Below, piece after piece: positions 1-12,100 of a DNA stretch of 29,828 bases. The notes under the pieces were generated by a model, which was not told the origin of the DNA, made no database searches, and worked only from the letters and a program-made list of their open reading frames with translations. The position numbers and the translations under genes are program-made. Source of the DNA: Dunaliella salina (lineage: Eukaryota; Chlorophyta; Chlorophyceae; Chlamydomonadales; Dunaliellaceae); the NCBI GenBank assembly GCA_002284615.2, contig MU070484.1, positions 2,578 to 32,405 on the forward strand, read 5' to 3'. Positions within the stretch are counted from its first letter, which is position 1; every line of letters begins with the position of its first letter.

Positions 1-10
1 CAGCAGCAGG

Positions 11-57
<47 letters not shown>
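1..57 (+). repeat. Coding CAG/polyglutamine microsatellite
   Basis: Three CAG codons, one GGG, then fourteen uninterrupted CAG codons (13-54) and one CAA. The window starts inside the tract, so its full length is unknown. It is in frame with exon 1 and is the kind of repeat that varies between strains. Confidence 0.9.
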
Positions 58-59
<2 letters not shown>

Positions 60-139
60 TCTGAATGAGGTGCAACATCAGAAACATGCAAGGAATTTGT
101 TGTACGGGGAGCCAAGTTTCTTCTTTTATGCGGAGCAAG
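1..139 (+). CDS. Exon 1 (partial): polyQ insert and late PH-domain strand
   Basis: The exon is open from the first base in frame 1 and ends at the donor CAAG|GTGCGA after base 139, leaving one base of a codon (phase 1). It encodes QQQG, then fifteen Gln, then HLNEVQHQKHARNLLYGE and PSFFFYAEQ. The hydrophobic run SFFFYAE followed, after splicing, by G-AAKEQWYLAL is the usual end of a PH domain: last beta strand, short turn, then the C-terminal helix with its Trp. The polyQ therefore sits in a loop of the PH domain. The rest of the PH domain and the true start lie upstream. Splice phase and the fit across the junction support the call. The domain name rests on pattern alone. Confidence 0.72.
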
Positions 140-3100
140 GTGCGACAACCAGGGCAGTCTTTTTTTTCCTTTTCAGGGCTCTGGGCTGCTCAAAGGATTC
201 TGCACCTCATCAAAGGATGATCTGAGGCTTGAGGTTGCCTTCTTTTGCTTGCTCCCCTCACAGTTTCATTATACTGGGCAGCTTAAGCCTCGGGCTCCCT
301 CTTGCTGCATCATCAGAGATTGCAACCAGCCTCTGGCGGAGAATATGCTTAGCTAGCCTCGGCGTGAACCTTATGTCCAACACCCGATCACTCACAGCAC
401 CAAAGTGGATGATTTCTCATCATTGGAGTTTCATATTTCAAGAACATCGTTCCGAAAAAAGAATTTGAAAAGTTGGGTCATTGGATGATGGTGAGAGATG
501 GAACTCCAGCCATTTTCTGAAAGGTGGGAGCATTTTTTCCAGGAAGGCACATGTACAATTTGAGCTGCACCCCTGATCCATCATCCCACCTGAAAAACCC
601 ACCTCCAGGGCCCCTACCCTAACAGTTTGTTCCTCTTTAAATTCTCTATTCATTTGTATGTTCATCGCGCCAGAACATTGAGAAGTAGCAGCAGATTTAT
701 GGGGGACAAGTGGGGGGAATGTTGCAGGCGACGCTGAAAAACTGGCAAAGGCCAGTCTCTCACTGACTGAACATTCCAGGTACAACCCCCTTAAGTTGCA
801 AGAGACAAAGTGCCTGTGACAGCACTTGAGTACACCATGATGCACGCATAAGTATGAACACATTACCGGCGTGCATTGCTGTGTGCACTGCAGCAAGCAC
901 GGCTTTGCACATTGCTGCACGTATTACTGCATGCATGACTGTGCATTGCTGCATGCTGTTATGCACGAAGATTGCTGCATAAATTCTGCATTGTGATTGC
1001 CGCATGCATACTTTTCTCCCCTGCAAATGCTGAGGGGATGCCATGTGTGCTGACCCCCTTTTGTCCACCCTCTCCTGGACCTGGACCAAAAGGCCATGCA
1101 CCAGAGATGTTCCATTCCTTAACGCACAGGGGAAGGGGTCCTGCTCCTCATAGCACCAACAGCAAAGCGTGCCAAATTTCTCGCCTGCACTCGCTGCGCA
1201 GAGCATGTGCTTTGGGGGTCATCACAATTGAAAATTTTCGGAATGTGATGAATCATCAGCTGGCTGGAATTATCCGCCAAGCAGATGGATTCCGTCTTTC
1301 AGGCCGTTTCCAAGCCCTACACTCAGCGGCTGCAAGAGCGTGTGTGTGCTGATTGAGCCCACATCATCAGGTGCTCTTCTGTGGGCGCAGGGCGACCAGG
1401 CTGGGCTCCGTGACATATCAGCTTCTCTGTGGCTTCCAAACTTTTTCCTCATTGTATCGCCCGCTGCATTGACCGGCCACCCAAACCAGAATCCCTCGGA
1501 AAATAAAAAAAGTTTGCTTGGCCTGCACATTTGATTCGGAAGGATGGGGGATGCGCTGTGTGGGCTACACTGGCCGTCTTATGCTCAGCTCCCCAACAAA
1601 CTCATTTTAGAGCACCTTACCCATGGCCCCATCTGGCCCCCTGACATTACTGAGCTGACTGGTCAAGCGTGCTTGGCCTGCATGCTGCGTTTTAGGGCAG
1701 GGGGTGCGCTGGAAGGGCCAGGGTAGCCAGGTGTGACCGCAAACTTAACCGCGAAGAGGGCAAACCTAAGGGCTTCAGCCCCGTGAGTGGTGCTTGGCCC
1801 AAAAATTGAGCAGCGGATACTTGCCCTGCCAGGCATCCGTAATAAGCTTGCAAGTCTACAAAGCAATAGCATACGCAGGAAGTTCAAACCCTCTGATAAC
1901 CCCAGAAATAATACAGGATTTGGCCTGCGCCCGAGGCGCAGATCAAATTAGATCGAGTCAAAACTGAAGGACCCTGTTGGGTAGGACCCGAAAGTTCTTA
2001 AATCATTTTGGGCAGATTAAGTACACGTAGATCAGTCGATAACATGCCCAAGCAAAAAACAAAGGGAGAGGGGAGGGGGAAAGGAGGTTCCATGCCTAAT
2101 CTGCCTGCTCTTAGTCACTTGTGCTTACCCTGTGTGAGCCATGGCAAACAGTAAAGCTGCACCTTGCAGCATGAAGTACGTGGTTGGGCTCCAGGATGAT
2201 CCCTTCATGCTCATGCGAGGGTAGATTCCAAGCTCATCCCCTAGCCCACTTCCTGACAGTCTTTCCTCTCCCAGCTTGGGAGCAGAGGTCAGACCAGGTA
2301 CTGAGCGGTGGTCCACAATCTGCAGCCCATTCACTACCCCTCAGGTGAGGGTCGCTTCTGAGGGGCTGCTAGATGCAGGCTGTAGTTTACGGGTCACAAA
2401 CCTGGAAGTGCAGGCGACTGTTTGCTCTAGGAAGTAAGAGTGTGCTTAAAATTAAAACCAAAAAGCAGGAGGATGAAAAAACAGTAGTGGATGTCATGTC
2501 AACATTCTTAGTGGGAGGCCCAATAAAACCACCCACCCCCCNTTCCCCCCAAANACCCCCCCCCCCCCCCCNCCCCACGAAAAGGGTACCAATCTGCTCC
2601 TCTTTCAAATAGCTACCAACCAGCATACTCAGCGCAATGGAATATTGAGTCATAGCAGAGTTGTGGGGCAAAAACTGAGGAGCGGACGCCCATGCATACC
2701 TGTCCTGGGAGTTTGGACTAATTTGCTGCATGTTTGCCTCCACACCCCTTGTTTCTCAGACCCTTGCGCGCTTGGTACCGACTCCAAGCCATGCACACAG
2801 ACCTACCCTTTTACTCAATTTACATAAAGAGGGTGCCAATTGACAGCCCTCAAGCTCGGGGATCCTTTGATGCATTGAAAACTTCGAGAAAGTGGCTCAG
2901 AATAGTTCTGGAGGGGGGTCCCAAAAAGTCCAAACCCCCTCAAAGGACCACCCACCAACCGCTCTCTCCAATTGGACCCATACATACATCAATCGATTCC
3001 CCTCCTTCTGGATTCCGAATATGTAGTTTTTATTCGGATTGGCACATGACGTCCAAAGTTATGCAGACTGGTGCCTAATAAAAAAAGTAAAAAATTTTCT

Positions 3101-6100
3101 CTGGGGATGGTTGGATGAGTAATTATCGCAGTGGAAATCTTCCCAATTTGACTGTGTTCTTTCCCAAACTTTTTCCTAAAGCTTCACCATGCCAATCATT
3201 GTTGTTCCATAGAATATCATTTTCACCAAAGAATGATGAGAATCAGAGGCCCCAGATCACTCTCCGTGCCTCAGATCACCCCAAAAAATGGCCCACAGCT
3301 CCACCCTGAAACCAAAATTGTTCCTGACACCTGAATACCTGTTGAACATCCTGCATATTCCAAAAAAGGAAAAAAGGAGGTTAAAATTGATCATTTTGGC
3401 ACCCCTTGTGAATATCTGACCGATGAGCTGAGTCATCTGGTCTTTTCACTCCATCTCTTTTGCAATGATGTTGGTGTGTTATGAGGACTCTAAATGACCA
3501 TCTATTTGTTGGTCTGCCCTGGTCAGACGTGGGCAGCAGGGTGTCTAAAAGTAGGGTTCACTCCGTGGCTAAATAGGCATATGCACCGAAAACTGGGGTT
3601 ATTAAACTCTGCAAAAGACATTTCGAAACTAGGCTCAAGTGTCCCTGAAACCTCTAGAGACCTCCTGAATATCCCTGATAGCCAAAGAGATGCTGTTCTT
3701 CTACTGCCTCATTGATCCACATCCCGGAAATTTCATAAATTGTTTTTTTTTTTTTTGTGTGTTGGCCGCAACTCTGATGCAGAGCTGGACAAGATCGAAC
3801 CTGTAAAATTGAATTGCTTCATGTCAGCGCACGTATCAGGGTGCCGATTTCAGGCAGACCACCATCAAGCCCGTTCAAATTTTAAGGGAAGCATTTATTT
3901 AGGGCAGGCTGCAACTCCGCGCCGCGTTGGGGGTGGCAGCCTGCAAGCATGGGCAAGCTGACGGAGGTTCTAGATCTGCGCCCACGACCGTCTTGGGTGC
4001 TTTGCCAGTATTCTCCCCGGTCCTCCCCAGTAGAGTCTGACACTCTGCAAAATTTGAAGGCCCCAAGCAGCTTCAGCCATTGAGCGCTGGTCATATTTAT
4101 TCCAAGTTTACACACTAAACACGCTTTTCTGTAGAAATGGGTGTGAGGCAGCCCCAGAGTCACAAGAACACTTTCACATGCCACCTCAGCTAAGCTCAAT
4201 GTTGGACTTAAAATAATGTTTGGCATGCTCAAGGAATGCAAGGTGCCTTGCTAAAGGCATGGATGAATTTGGGAACCCTGGGGGTTCTGTTCTTAGGGAA
4301 GACCTATGTCATAGGCTATCGATGGCTGGTTTGGAGAAAAAGAGGGAGGGTGAGGGCATGTCTGGCAGCATAAGCCAGTTGACCCCCTTTGGTACTTCCT
4401 ACTGCCATGCTCGCATTTTTGGCTGTGAGCTCCGCCTGACAGATGTCAGGTTTTGCAGGGTTGACATGAAGAAGCCATCAGTCAAAATGCATGACTGCCA
4501 GGCTAAGGCTGCAGACAGATGTCAGGCAGTTGTTGTGCGCACTCTGTCCTCCTGAGCAGGTGCTGCCAAGGAGCAGTGGTACCTAGCCTTGTCCTCCACA
4601 TGTGAGCAGCTCGAAGCTGCGAGCAGTCAGCTCTGCGCAACCAAGTACCCTGCCTATGCAACCTCTGGCATCAGCTGGAGCTTCCCAACTGCAGGGGCAC
4701 CTCCTCCTGCCCCCGAGAAAGCTCCTCACTGCTCGCACAACAACGCTTCAGCGTGCAGCGCCAGTGCTTCTGAGTGGGCTGTAGCTGCATCAAGAGCGCC
4801 AGCAGGGAAAGCTTGTCTAGAGAGTGGCAGCAGCAAAGCTGCATGTCCAGCTGCGCGGGCACCAGTTAAGGAGCCAGAGGGGAGATGGGGCCATGCAGCT
4901 GCACCACAGCCCATGCTCAGCACCCTGAGCAGGCCCCCTGCAGCTGCACAGCCCAGCCATCACAAACAGAATCCTGCACAGCATGCGCGGCCCGTCTGCG
5001 GTGGCAGAGTATCCTGCACGCTGTATGACTACCAGACCTTCTGCGCCCATGTCCTCTCCTCTGCCCGCGTGAGCCTGCCACATGTGCTGCCGCAGCAGCT
5101 GCCGGGGGGCAGAAGTGAGGTTGGGGAGCCTGTTATCGCCAAGGCGACCAAGGAGCCTCACCAAGATCACAGACCGCACAGCGAGAGGAAGGGGGTGCCA
5201 GCAGAAGAAGGCAGCGCTGCAAGCCCGCACCCACAGCTGCCAGAGCAGCAGCGGCCAAAGGGCAGGTTTGCTTGGTTGCGAGCCTTAATGCGGAGGGGGG
5301 GTGGAAGGCATGAGCAAGGCAAGGGGTGGGAAGGCAGCTCGAAAGCAAAAGCACAGCAGCGACGGAACAGGGTCCCCAGCAGGCATGCATCAGGGCTCAG
5401 CTCTCCTTCAAGTGCTGCTGCCGCTGCTGCTTCAGCAGACTCCACATCAGTCGCCCTCTCCCCTGCTGCGAGCACCACTCCTGTGATTCCTGCCCCCTGT
5501 GTTCGCAACTCCTGTGATGAAGGGGTTGCCCGCACCAAGGCCTGCAGTGAGGACAGGCCCACGTGCAGCCTCCTGAGCAGCAAGCACAGTGCCTCTGAGA
5601 GCCACCTGGGCAATGCCGCGCGTGCTGCCATGGCAGCAGCTCACTGGGAAGCTCAAGATGCTGGTGCTGCATCCCCCCGGTCCTCCCCTGAACCAGTAGC
5701 AGCAACAGCAACAGCAACAGACGCTGCACACACCCCCGACAATCCCTTGCCAAAGCCCTCCTTGCCTCGCCAAGCATCTTATGCTCCTGGTGGATTAGAC
5801 ACTCCAGGCAGGGATACTGAGGGTGGAAGGCAGGATGGGAGCAACCATGGGGAGGGAGGCAATGCTCATGCAGTGGAAAGGCAGGCAGGCATCAGCGGAG
5901 TGTGCCCTGCTGGCCCTGGGGAGCAGTCTGCCTGCAGCATGTTGGCCTCAGCAACAAGCATGCTCAGCTTGGTGTGCCCGGAGGATGGTGAGGCCCCGCC
6001 TCCCTCAGCAGCAGCAGAAGCAGCAACAGCAGCAGCCATTTCCAGACGCAGCACTAGCCATTCCTTACATCAGGCGGAACCAACCAGCACCAGTATGCAT

Positions 6101-9100
6101 CCACTCGATGAGCACCACAAGGTGCATGCCCATACTCCCTTCTCCAGTCTCTTCGGCAGCAGCAACAGCCTCCATAGCTTCACCAGCAGCCCTCCTCAGC
6201 TGGGAGGCAGTGGAGCTGGAGATGCAGAAGGGCTTGAATGGCCAGCGACAAGCGACAGTTGCATCCTGTCCCAGAAGGCAGCAGACCTCCCTCAAGAGAC
6301 GCCAAAGAGGCAATTGACGGGAGATCCACACTCTGGCCTTGCATCCAATACACCAACGCCTCCCACCCCCTCCTCTTCCCCTTTCTCTGCAGCCATGCAG
6401 TTTGCGCAAGAAAGCAGCGCAAGCCACAGGGCAGCATCCAGGACAGGTGGAAGGGCTGCCACAATGGGCACTGCAATTGGCTCTTGTGTATCTGCTCCTG
6501 GACAAGGGTCAGCATCCCCAGCCCTGCCAGCACGTTCAAAACAAGGCCACACAGCTCCTAGAGATCCTGGGCAGGCGCGTGCTCAACACCAGCAAGTCCC
6601 AACGCAGGTTCCCCCGCACACTTTTGCTGGTGTAGGCACAGCTGTTCAAGGTATTCACGGCCTGAACATGCTGCTGGTGCGGCTTGGGTTTGAGTTGCTC
6701 AGGACGCAAGCGTTTGAGGGCTGGTTCAGGCGCATGCTTCAGGTGTGTGGAGGAGGAGAGAGGCTCTAGAAGCAGCTGAAAGGAGGAGGTCTCAGCCAGT
6801 GCACTCTGTACAACCTTGCACAGCCAATGTCTAAGCCTAGTCCATGCAAGTTCAAGGTGGAAGCTGATTGATGGCAGCCTGTTCCCTCTTACTGCCTAAA
6901 TGTCTTTGCATGTGCGTCGCGTGTTTTTGAATGTGTGTCACAAGCTGAGGCGTTACAATGTGATTGGCAGGGCTCTTTTCTAATGAGCCGAGGCATGTGA
7001 TTGAAGGGGCACCATTTGGTTGCTTGATATGAAACATAGAAATGGAAATCTGCACATCATCCCTTGTGTCATATTGGGAAGCGACCAATTTTGTGCTTAA
7101 AGAGCTTGCTCTTCAAGTCAATGTTATGCACACTGACTGTTCAAAGTCCTGCCTCCAAATATGTCTGAGAGATCTCGGATAAGGTGAGCTTCTGCAGTGA
7201 GGCAATGAAGAGGTGGTGTCTACTTAGAGCGATTTGTATCCTGGAATGATGGCAAATTACTGAAAATGCATGATTGTCCTGTGCTTTGACTTTGCAGAAG
7301 CGGCTGGATGAGCTCAAACGACCAGCGTACCTTCACAGCCTCAAACTTGAGGCACTGGACCTTGGCTCGGCTACACCTCTTGTGACAGTGGGTTGCACAT
7401 TTCCTTGGAAGAGTAGCTGGCCTGCTAATTTCCGCTTTGCTGTTCTGCTCAAGAGGCACAATCCAAGCAAGACTACGACTCACTCAGCCTTTTCTCGTGC
7501 AAATGCAGGATGTCCGCGCGGTTGCAGGTCCAGGCAATTCCAGTCACGGTTGCGGATTTTGGCCTCAGTTTGTGATGGACGTGTCCTACTCTGGCCGCAT
7601 CTCCATGACAGTCTCCACGAAGGTCAGTGTTGAAATGCAGCATTGAAGCCATGTGCTTTTTTTACCTCATGAGCCATTGAGCGCATAGGCTGGAGAAGTC
7701 AGGTGATCCGGTCAGATAGAAAATGTCTGAGTGTTCCTTCGCAGACTCCCTTTGCATCCCTGTCCAAAGATTTGCTTCTGATTTCGGCTGCTGGGTGATC
7801 CAAAACACCACCTTCTCTTGAAAGTTGATATTCAGTAGATGTGCTACCATGGAGCTAGCCCATTCACACCTTCTGAGGGTCTGAAATTTGTGTCATTAAA
7901 ACAAGAATGCACTTGGGTGCTCATAAGGGGAAAGAGGTTTAATCAGGTGAATCAGCTTAGCCTCCCTTTAAAGGAATTTCCAGCTAGCACTACTTAGCTC
8001 AAGGTGCATTGCAGTGCAGAGGGTCTTTTGGTGGTCTGGCTAGGCGCCAGGGTGGTTGAGATTGTCTGCAGGGGTTAGTGGACCTCAAAACGCCCCAACC
8101 TATAGTTTTGCAGTTATTGGGCACTTGCAGGCAATTTTTTTTCTGGATCGCTCTTTGGAAACGACCTTATATTTCCTAGTGTGCCGAATAGGTTAGATTT
8201 ATAGTTGGCGTGCAACAGAGGTGCTGTGTGGGGCGCAGAGGCTGTTTTGCACCCATTTTGGCAGGAAAAGGTGGATGTTTTAGCTGAGCAAATTACCAAT
8301 GTTCCTGGACTAAAGCTGCTCTTAGGCTGTCAAATCATCCTGCAATGCCAGGTTTAGTGGGGGGCCGCTGGGTGAGCATGTTAGCAAGGAGCACCCATCA
8401 AGACGCGTCCGCATGGAAGGGGGCGCGGAATGAGGTACTTCCGCAGCCTGTCCGTACTGCTAGCTCACTGCACTACATTTGACACAGAGTTGCAGACTTG
8501 AATGAAGCTTCACAGAAAACGAAACTGGGGTCAATTGGTGGTCTGGTTGGAAACCGGCAAGCTGGTTTGTAGCGTTTTCAACCTTCCATTCTTCGCCAAT
8601 TTCCCTTCCCTGTCACAGCTCCTTGGCTGAAATCCGGCCTGCTTTCCACCAGAGTTGCAGACCACACAGGAATGATAATAATTTTTGGAACTTTCAGCTT
8701 GCAAATTGATGGAGCGACTGTGGGGCAGCATTGGTTTTGGTAGCGTTTCAAGTTGGAAATTTTTTTCTAAAATCACACGCCTTGCTACACACTGCACCTC
8801 AAAATGCCCACTCAGCACCTGCTTGCAGAGCTTATCACCAGCTATTTAATGCATTTTTCAGATCCTTGATTGGTGCAGGAATGTGCGAGGTATGCTGTTG
8901 TCAAGTTATTGACAATCGTTTGCCTAAGCCGGGGGCGTCCAGCTGTGGGGATGGCCTTAATAATAATTGATTAAATACACATAGATACAGGTACCCTGTA
9001 TACATTTTTTTAATACAAGAAAATGCCTGCTCGGTCCTTCAATTCTTGAAATAGCCAATGTAAGCAATGGTCTTGAACCATTCATAAGGCATTTGTTTAA

Positions 9101-12100
9101 GAAGTGTCATTTGATTGTTTCAAGTTTGAATGGGATTCCAAGCTTTGTTGTTCAATTTGCCAGTCCCCCCATGGTTTCCTGAGGAAGTTACTACATGGGA
9201 CTTGCAGGACTTCCTAAGGTTATGCCTAAAAATGCATGGATGATTACGACCTAGGTTTGTCAGTGCATAGAGGGCATAATAAGGGATTCTTATTCTTCTT
9301 GTCCGAGATCATCTGTGCTCTTGAGATATGACCGGACCAAGATCAGGTGAGATTTTTTGAAGACACAGAATCCTGCCAAATCCCATGACACAGAATGCCT
9401 TGTTTACATCAATCACAAAAATTCACAACACAAAAGTAGGTAAGCCAGAGCCCGCCGAGAGCTCCCAAAAAAGAACCTCTGGAGAATAAGCAGTCCAAGT
9501 TTTAAGTACAAGTGAGGTGCCAGTTTGGCCAAAATTCAATCACCATTTTTGAATACCACGCATATAAGTTCAGGTGCGTGCAGGAAGGTCGCCAGGGCCT
9601 GAGCAAAAGATCGGCCATGTCTGGCACACCCCACCGCAGCCTGAATTCCGTTTAACTCCACTCCTCAACAGACTGTTCAAGGATTTAGTTCCTTAGGTTA
9701 AGGGTTCAGATGGTGATCACAAGGAGAAGAAATTTGGGACTTGAATCTGGCCTGGTCCCTGGGAAGAATGGGACCCCTCTCCCAGCTATCTGATGGTACA
9801 GGATAAACAAATACCTTCAGTGCCATTTCACGCTCAAGTCTCTTGATGCAAGCCAGTTGGCCTCATTTCCACACCTTAGCATACACCGCAAAACTTCCCT
9901 TCACTGCCACACAGGGCGGTGCATTTCCCCAAGTACTGAGGAGGATGGTCCCAAGGACACACAAAGAACAGAGCTGCAATTAAAATTGAAGCCCTGACAA
10001 TTCCAGTAGCCTCGGTAAAATTGGGAGAGACTTAGACCCCCGTCACGCAAGAGGAATTGGAATGCAATGGGGTTTGAACTGGGGAGTTTCCGATTTGTTT
10101 GTGTCTGACCGCTCCAAGTCGGGGTCCAAGTTGGGGTTCAAATTAAAGACACCCAGGGGGGCATTAGGTCTCCTAGTTGGGTATACCCATTTGGGGGGGG
10201 GGGGGGGGGGCTAGGTCTCCTAGTTGGGTATGCCCTCCCTCTGGCCCAGGGAGGCGCGGAGGGACCTCCGTGAGTCATAATAATTTTTGAGGGTGCACAG
10301 AAAAATTTACCTCGAAAAATTCTTGTCGAACATGTCATCACATACAACGTTATCTTTCATGATCATTCCATAGTTTGTTGGGGAACAGACAAGGACCAAG
10401 CAGGATCGAGTGGTGTGCCGTGTTGGAGGACACGCTCCCTCTCTGGGAGCTGCGGAGGGATTGGGAGCGGAATCGCGATGCAGCAGCTCACCAGCAGCAA
10501 GCTGCTAGCTTTTGGCAGGTTAGCTTGCTTGCATGCTGCAGCACAGGGGGGCAAGCTGCATCAGAGAGGGGCAGGGCGCGTATGGGGATGCTTCTGAGAG
10601 GACCTGCAAGATTTTCCTGCTTAAAGGCACCCTGCTGTGCACCACCTCCCCTTTGTCTGCACGCCTGGTCTTCTTGATCTCTTTCCAGCTTGTGCAAGCT
10701 AGTAGTGGAGGTGCTGGATCATGAAGGGCTAAGACAGTGTGAAGAGCATTGGCCTGACCTCTACATTGTGCAGGTACATTCCAGTCCCTTCGTCATGACT
10801 GTGCTCCATAATAAGGCATACAGCAAGCTCTTGAGCTCGCTCTGAATTGATCTGTGAGGGAGCAAATTTCCAGTGTGATAAATTTTCAAGTCCAAGTTCT
10901 GCGATTTGCCTCTTGAAATTGGATTGAAAACTCGCCGAATTTGTCCAAAATTTTTGCAAGCGCATTGGACCGTTGGGCTTCTTTCACTTCTCCACAAGCC
11001 GCCAGCACCAAAAAGGTCTAGTATGACTGGGGGGGGCCTTAGCAATGGTGACCTCCCTCTGCATTGTTTCCCAGCACATCCTTTATAAATTCAGAATGCA
11101 GTAACTGCTGCTGCTGCTGCCAAGGGACAGGAAGCACCTCTGTAATAGGAATTGCTTGCGCACAGCAAGCTTAGTTCCCTGCACCTTTGACTTGAACATC
11201 TATGAGGGAGAAGTTGTGTTCAGGAGCATGGATCAAGGAATTCAAGACATCAAGTCCTGAACAGATCCTAAAGAGGATGCGATACATATGGGTGTTGGCG
11301 GCAGGAGCTGTGACTGGTGAGGTTCTGAAACCACTCCAAGTTTGCTGAGAAGCAAAGTCTGAAATTGGAGTGGATTCTTCAAGATGACAAAGCGTGAGAG
11401 CCTGCAACTTGCATTTTCTTCGAAAGGCAATAACATATCAAGCTTCATTAAAAATAAGCTGATCGCTACTTCTTTGTATGTGCAGCGGCAATTGAGTGGA
11501 TTTTCTCCAAAGAACGTACTGTCGTTTCAGGATCCCTTACCCATGAATCAATCTGTGGTGCACTTTGTGAAATCGTTGCTTTATTTTGGTTGAATGATTT
11601 GAGCCACTGTGCAGCGCTGTCTACAGCAAATCATTCCGCACTTGCAAAATCCTCAGCTCCTGCATTTTTTCATGAATGTGGTTTTAACTCATTTAAAAAG
11701 ATCAAAGGAGACTGCAGAATTAAGCCAACCTCAAGAATCCAAAGTCTGCAGTTTGCCATCCCTTAGAGACCAACGATTCATGTGCTCCATTCCATGCAAT
11801 CCTCAATTACTTCAGTGAGCACTGCTTGGCATTTGTTCTTATATTTGCCTGACCTTGCCAATGCAATCAATGTTTATGCATGGATTTCAACACCTGTCTG
11901 GTGGGCTCCAGAAAATGTGTAAGGACGCCATGCAAATCCCCCCCCCCCCTTTCTCCCCCTCTATTTCTTAATGCAGAGTTTTTAAGCCTGAAACCCAAGT
12001 TGCAGGTGTCCATGCTCGCATGTCCTGCCAGGCCCCACCGTTGACCCGCAGGTCCCCACATATTTTTCCTGCTGCACAATCAAACTAAACATCTTCCTGG

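Larger units (their letters stand above)
140..4559 (+). other. Intron 1 (4420 bp, GT-AG, phase 1)
   Basis: Donor GTGCGA at 140 and acceptor CTGAGCAG ending at 4559. I find no convincing coding exon inside. Open frames here are short, shift frame often and show no domain signal. The intron is mostly dispersed repeats, listed separately: pieces of family A near 610-730, 1795-1865 and 2579-3080, the linked family B at 3081-3440, and a family C copy at 4083-4243. The rest (about 140-610, 1010-1790, 1900-2500 and 3440-4080) shows nothing I can name. Confidence 0.7.

Noticed and set aside
438..1206. Overlapping minus-strand open frames of 160 and 148 codons
   Set aside because: They run over a family A fragment and the degenerate TGCA simple repeat, are Cys/His/Met-biased and match no domain.
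2373..2743. Open frames through the poly-C/N tract on both strands
   Set aside because: Homopolymer length is unresolved and the frames have no protein character.
4589..4591. Start codon of a free-standing 726-residue protein
   Set aside because: It is TTG, and the conserved KEQWYLAL lies upstream of it in the same frame after an acceptor, so it is internal.
4671..6561. Many open frames on the minus strand and other plus frames
   Set aside because: Shadows of the low-complexity exon 2. The chosen frame alone joins both a PH end and an SMP start.
7388..7633. Reading straight through intron 3 as one exon
   Set aside because: The two halves of the SMP motif are in different frames; only removal of 121 bp restores the family pattern.
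10163..10232. CRISPR-like repeat
   Set aside because: Only two copies of a 20-bp word, no array, eukaryotic context.
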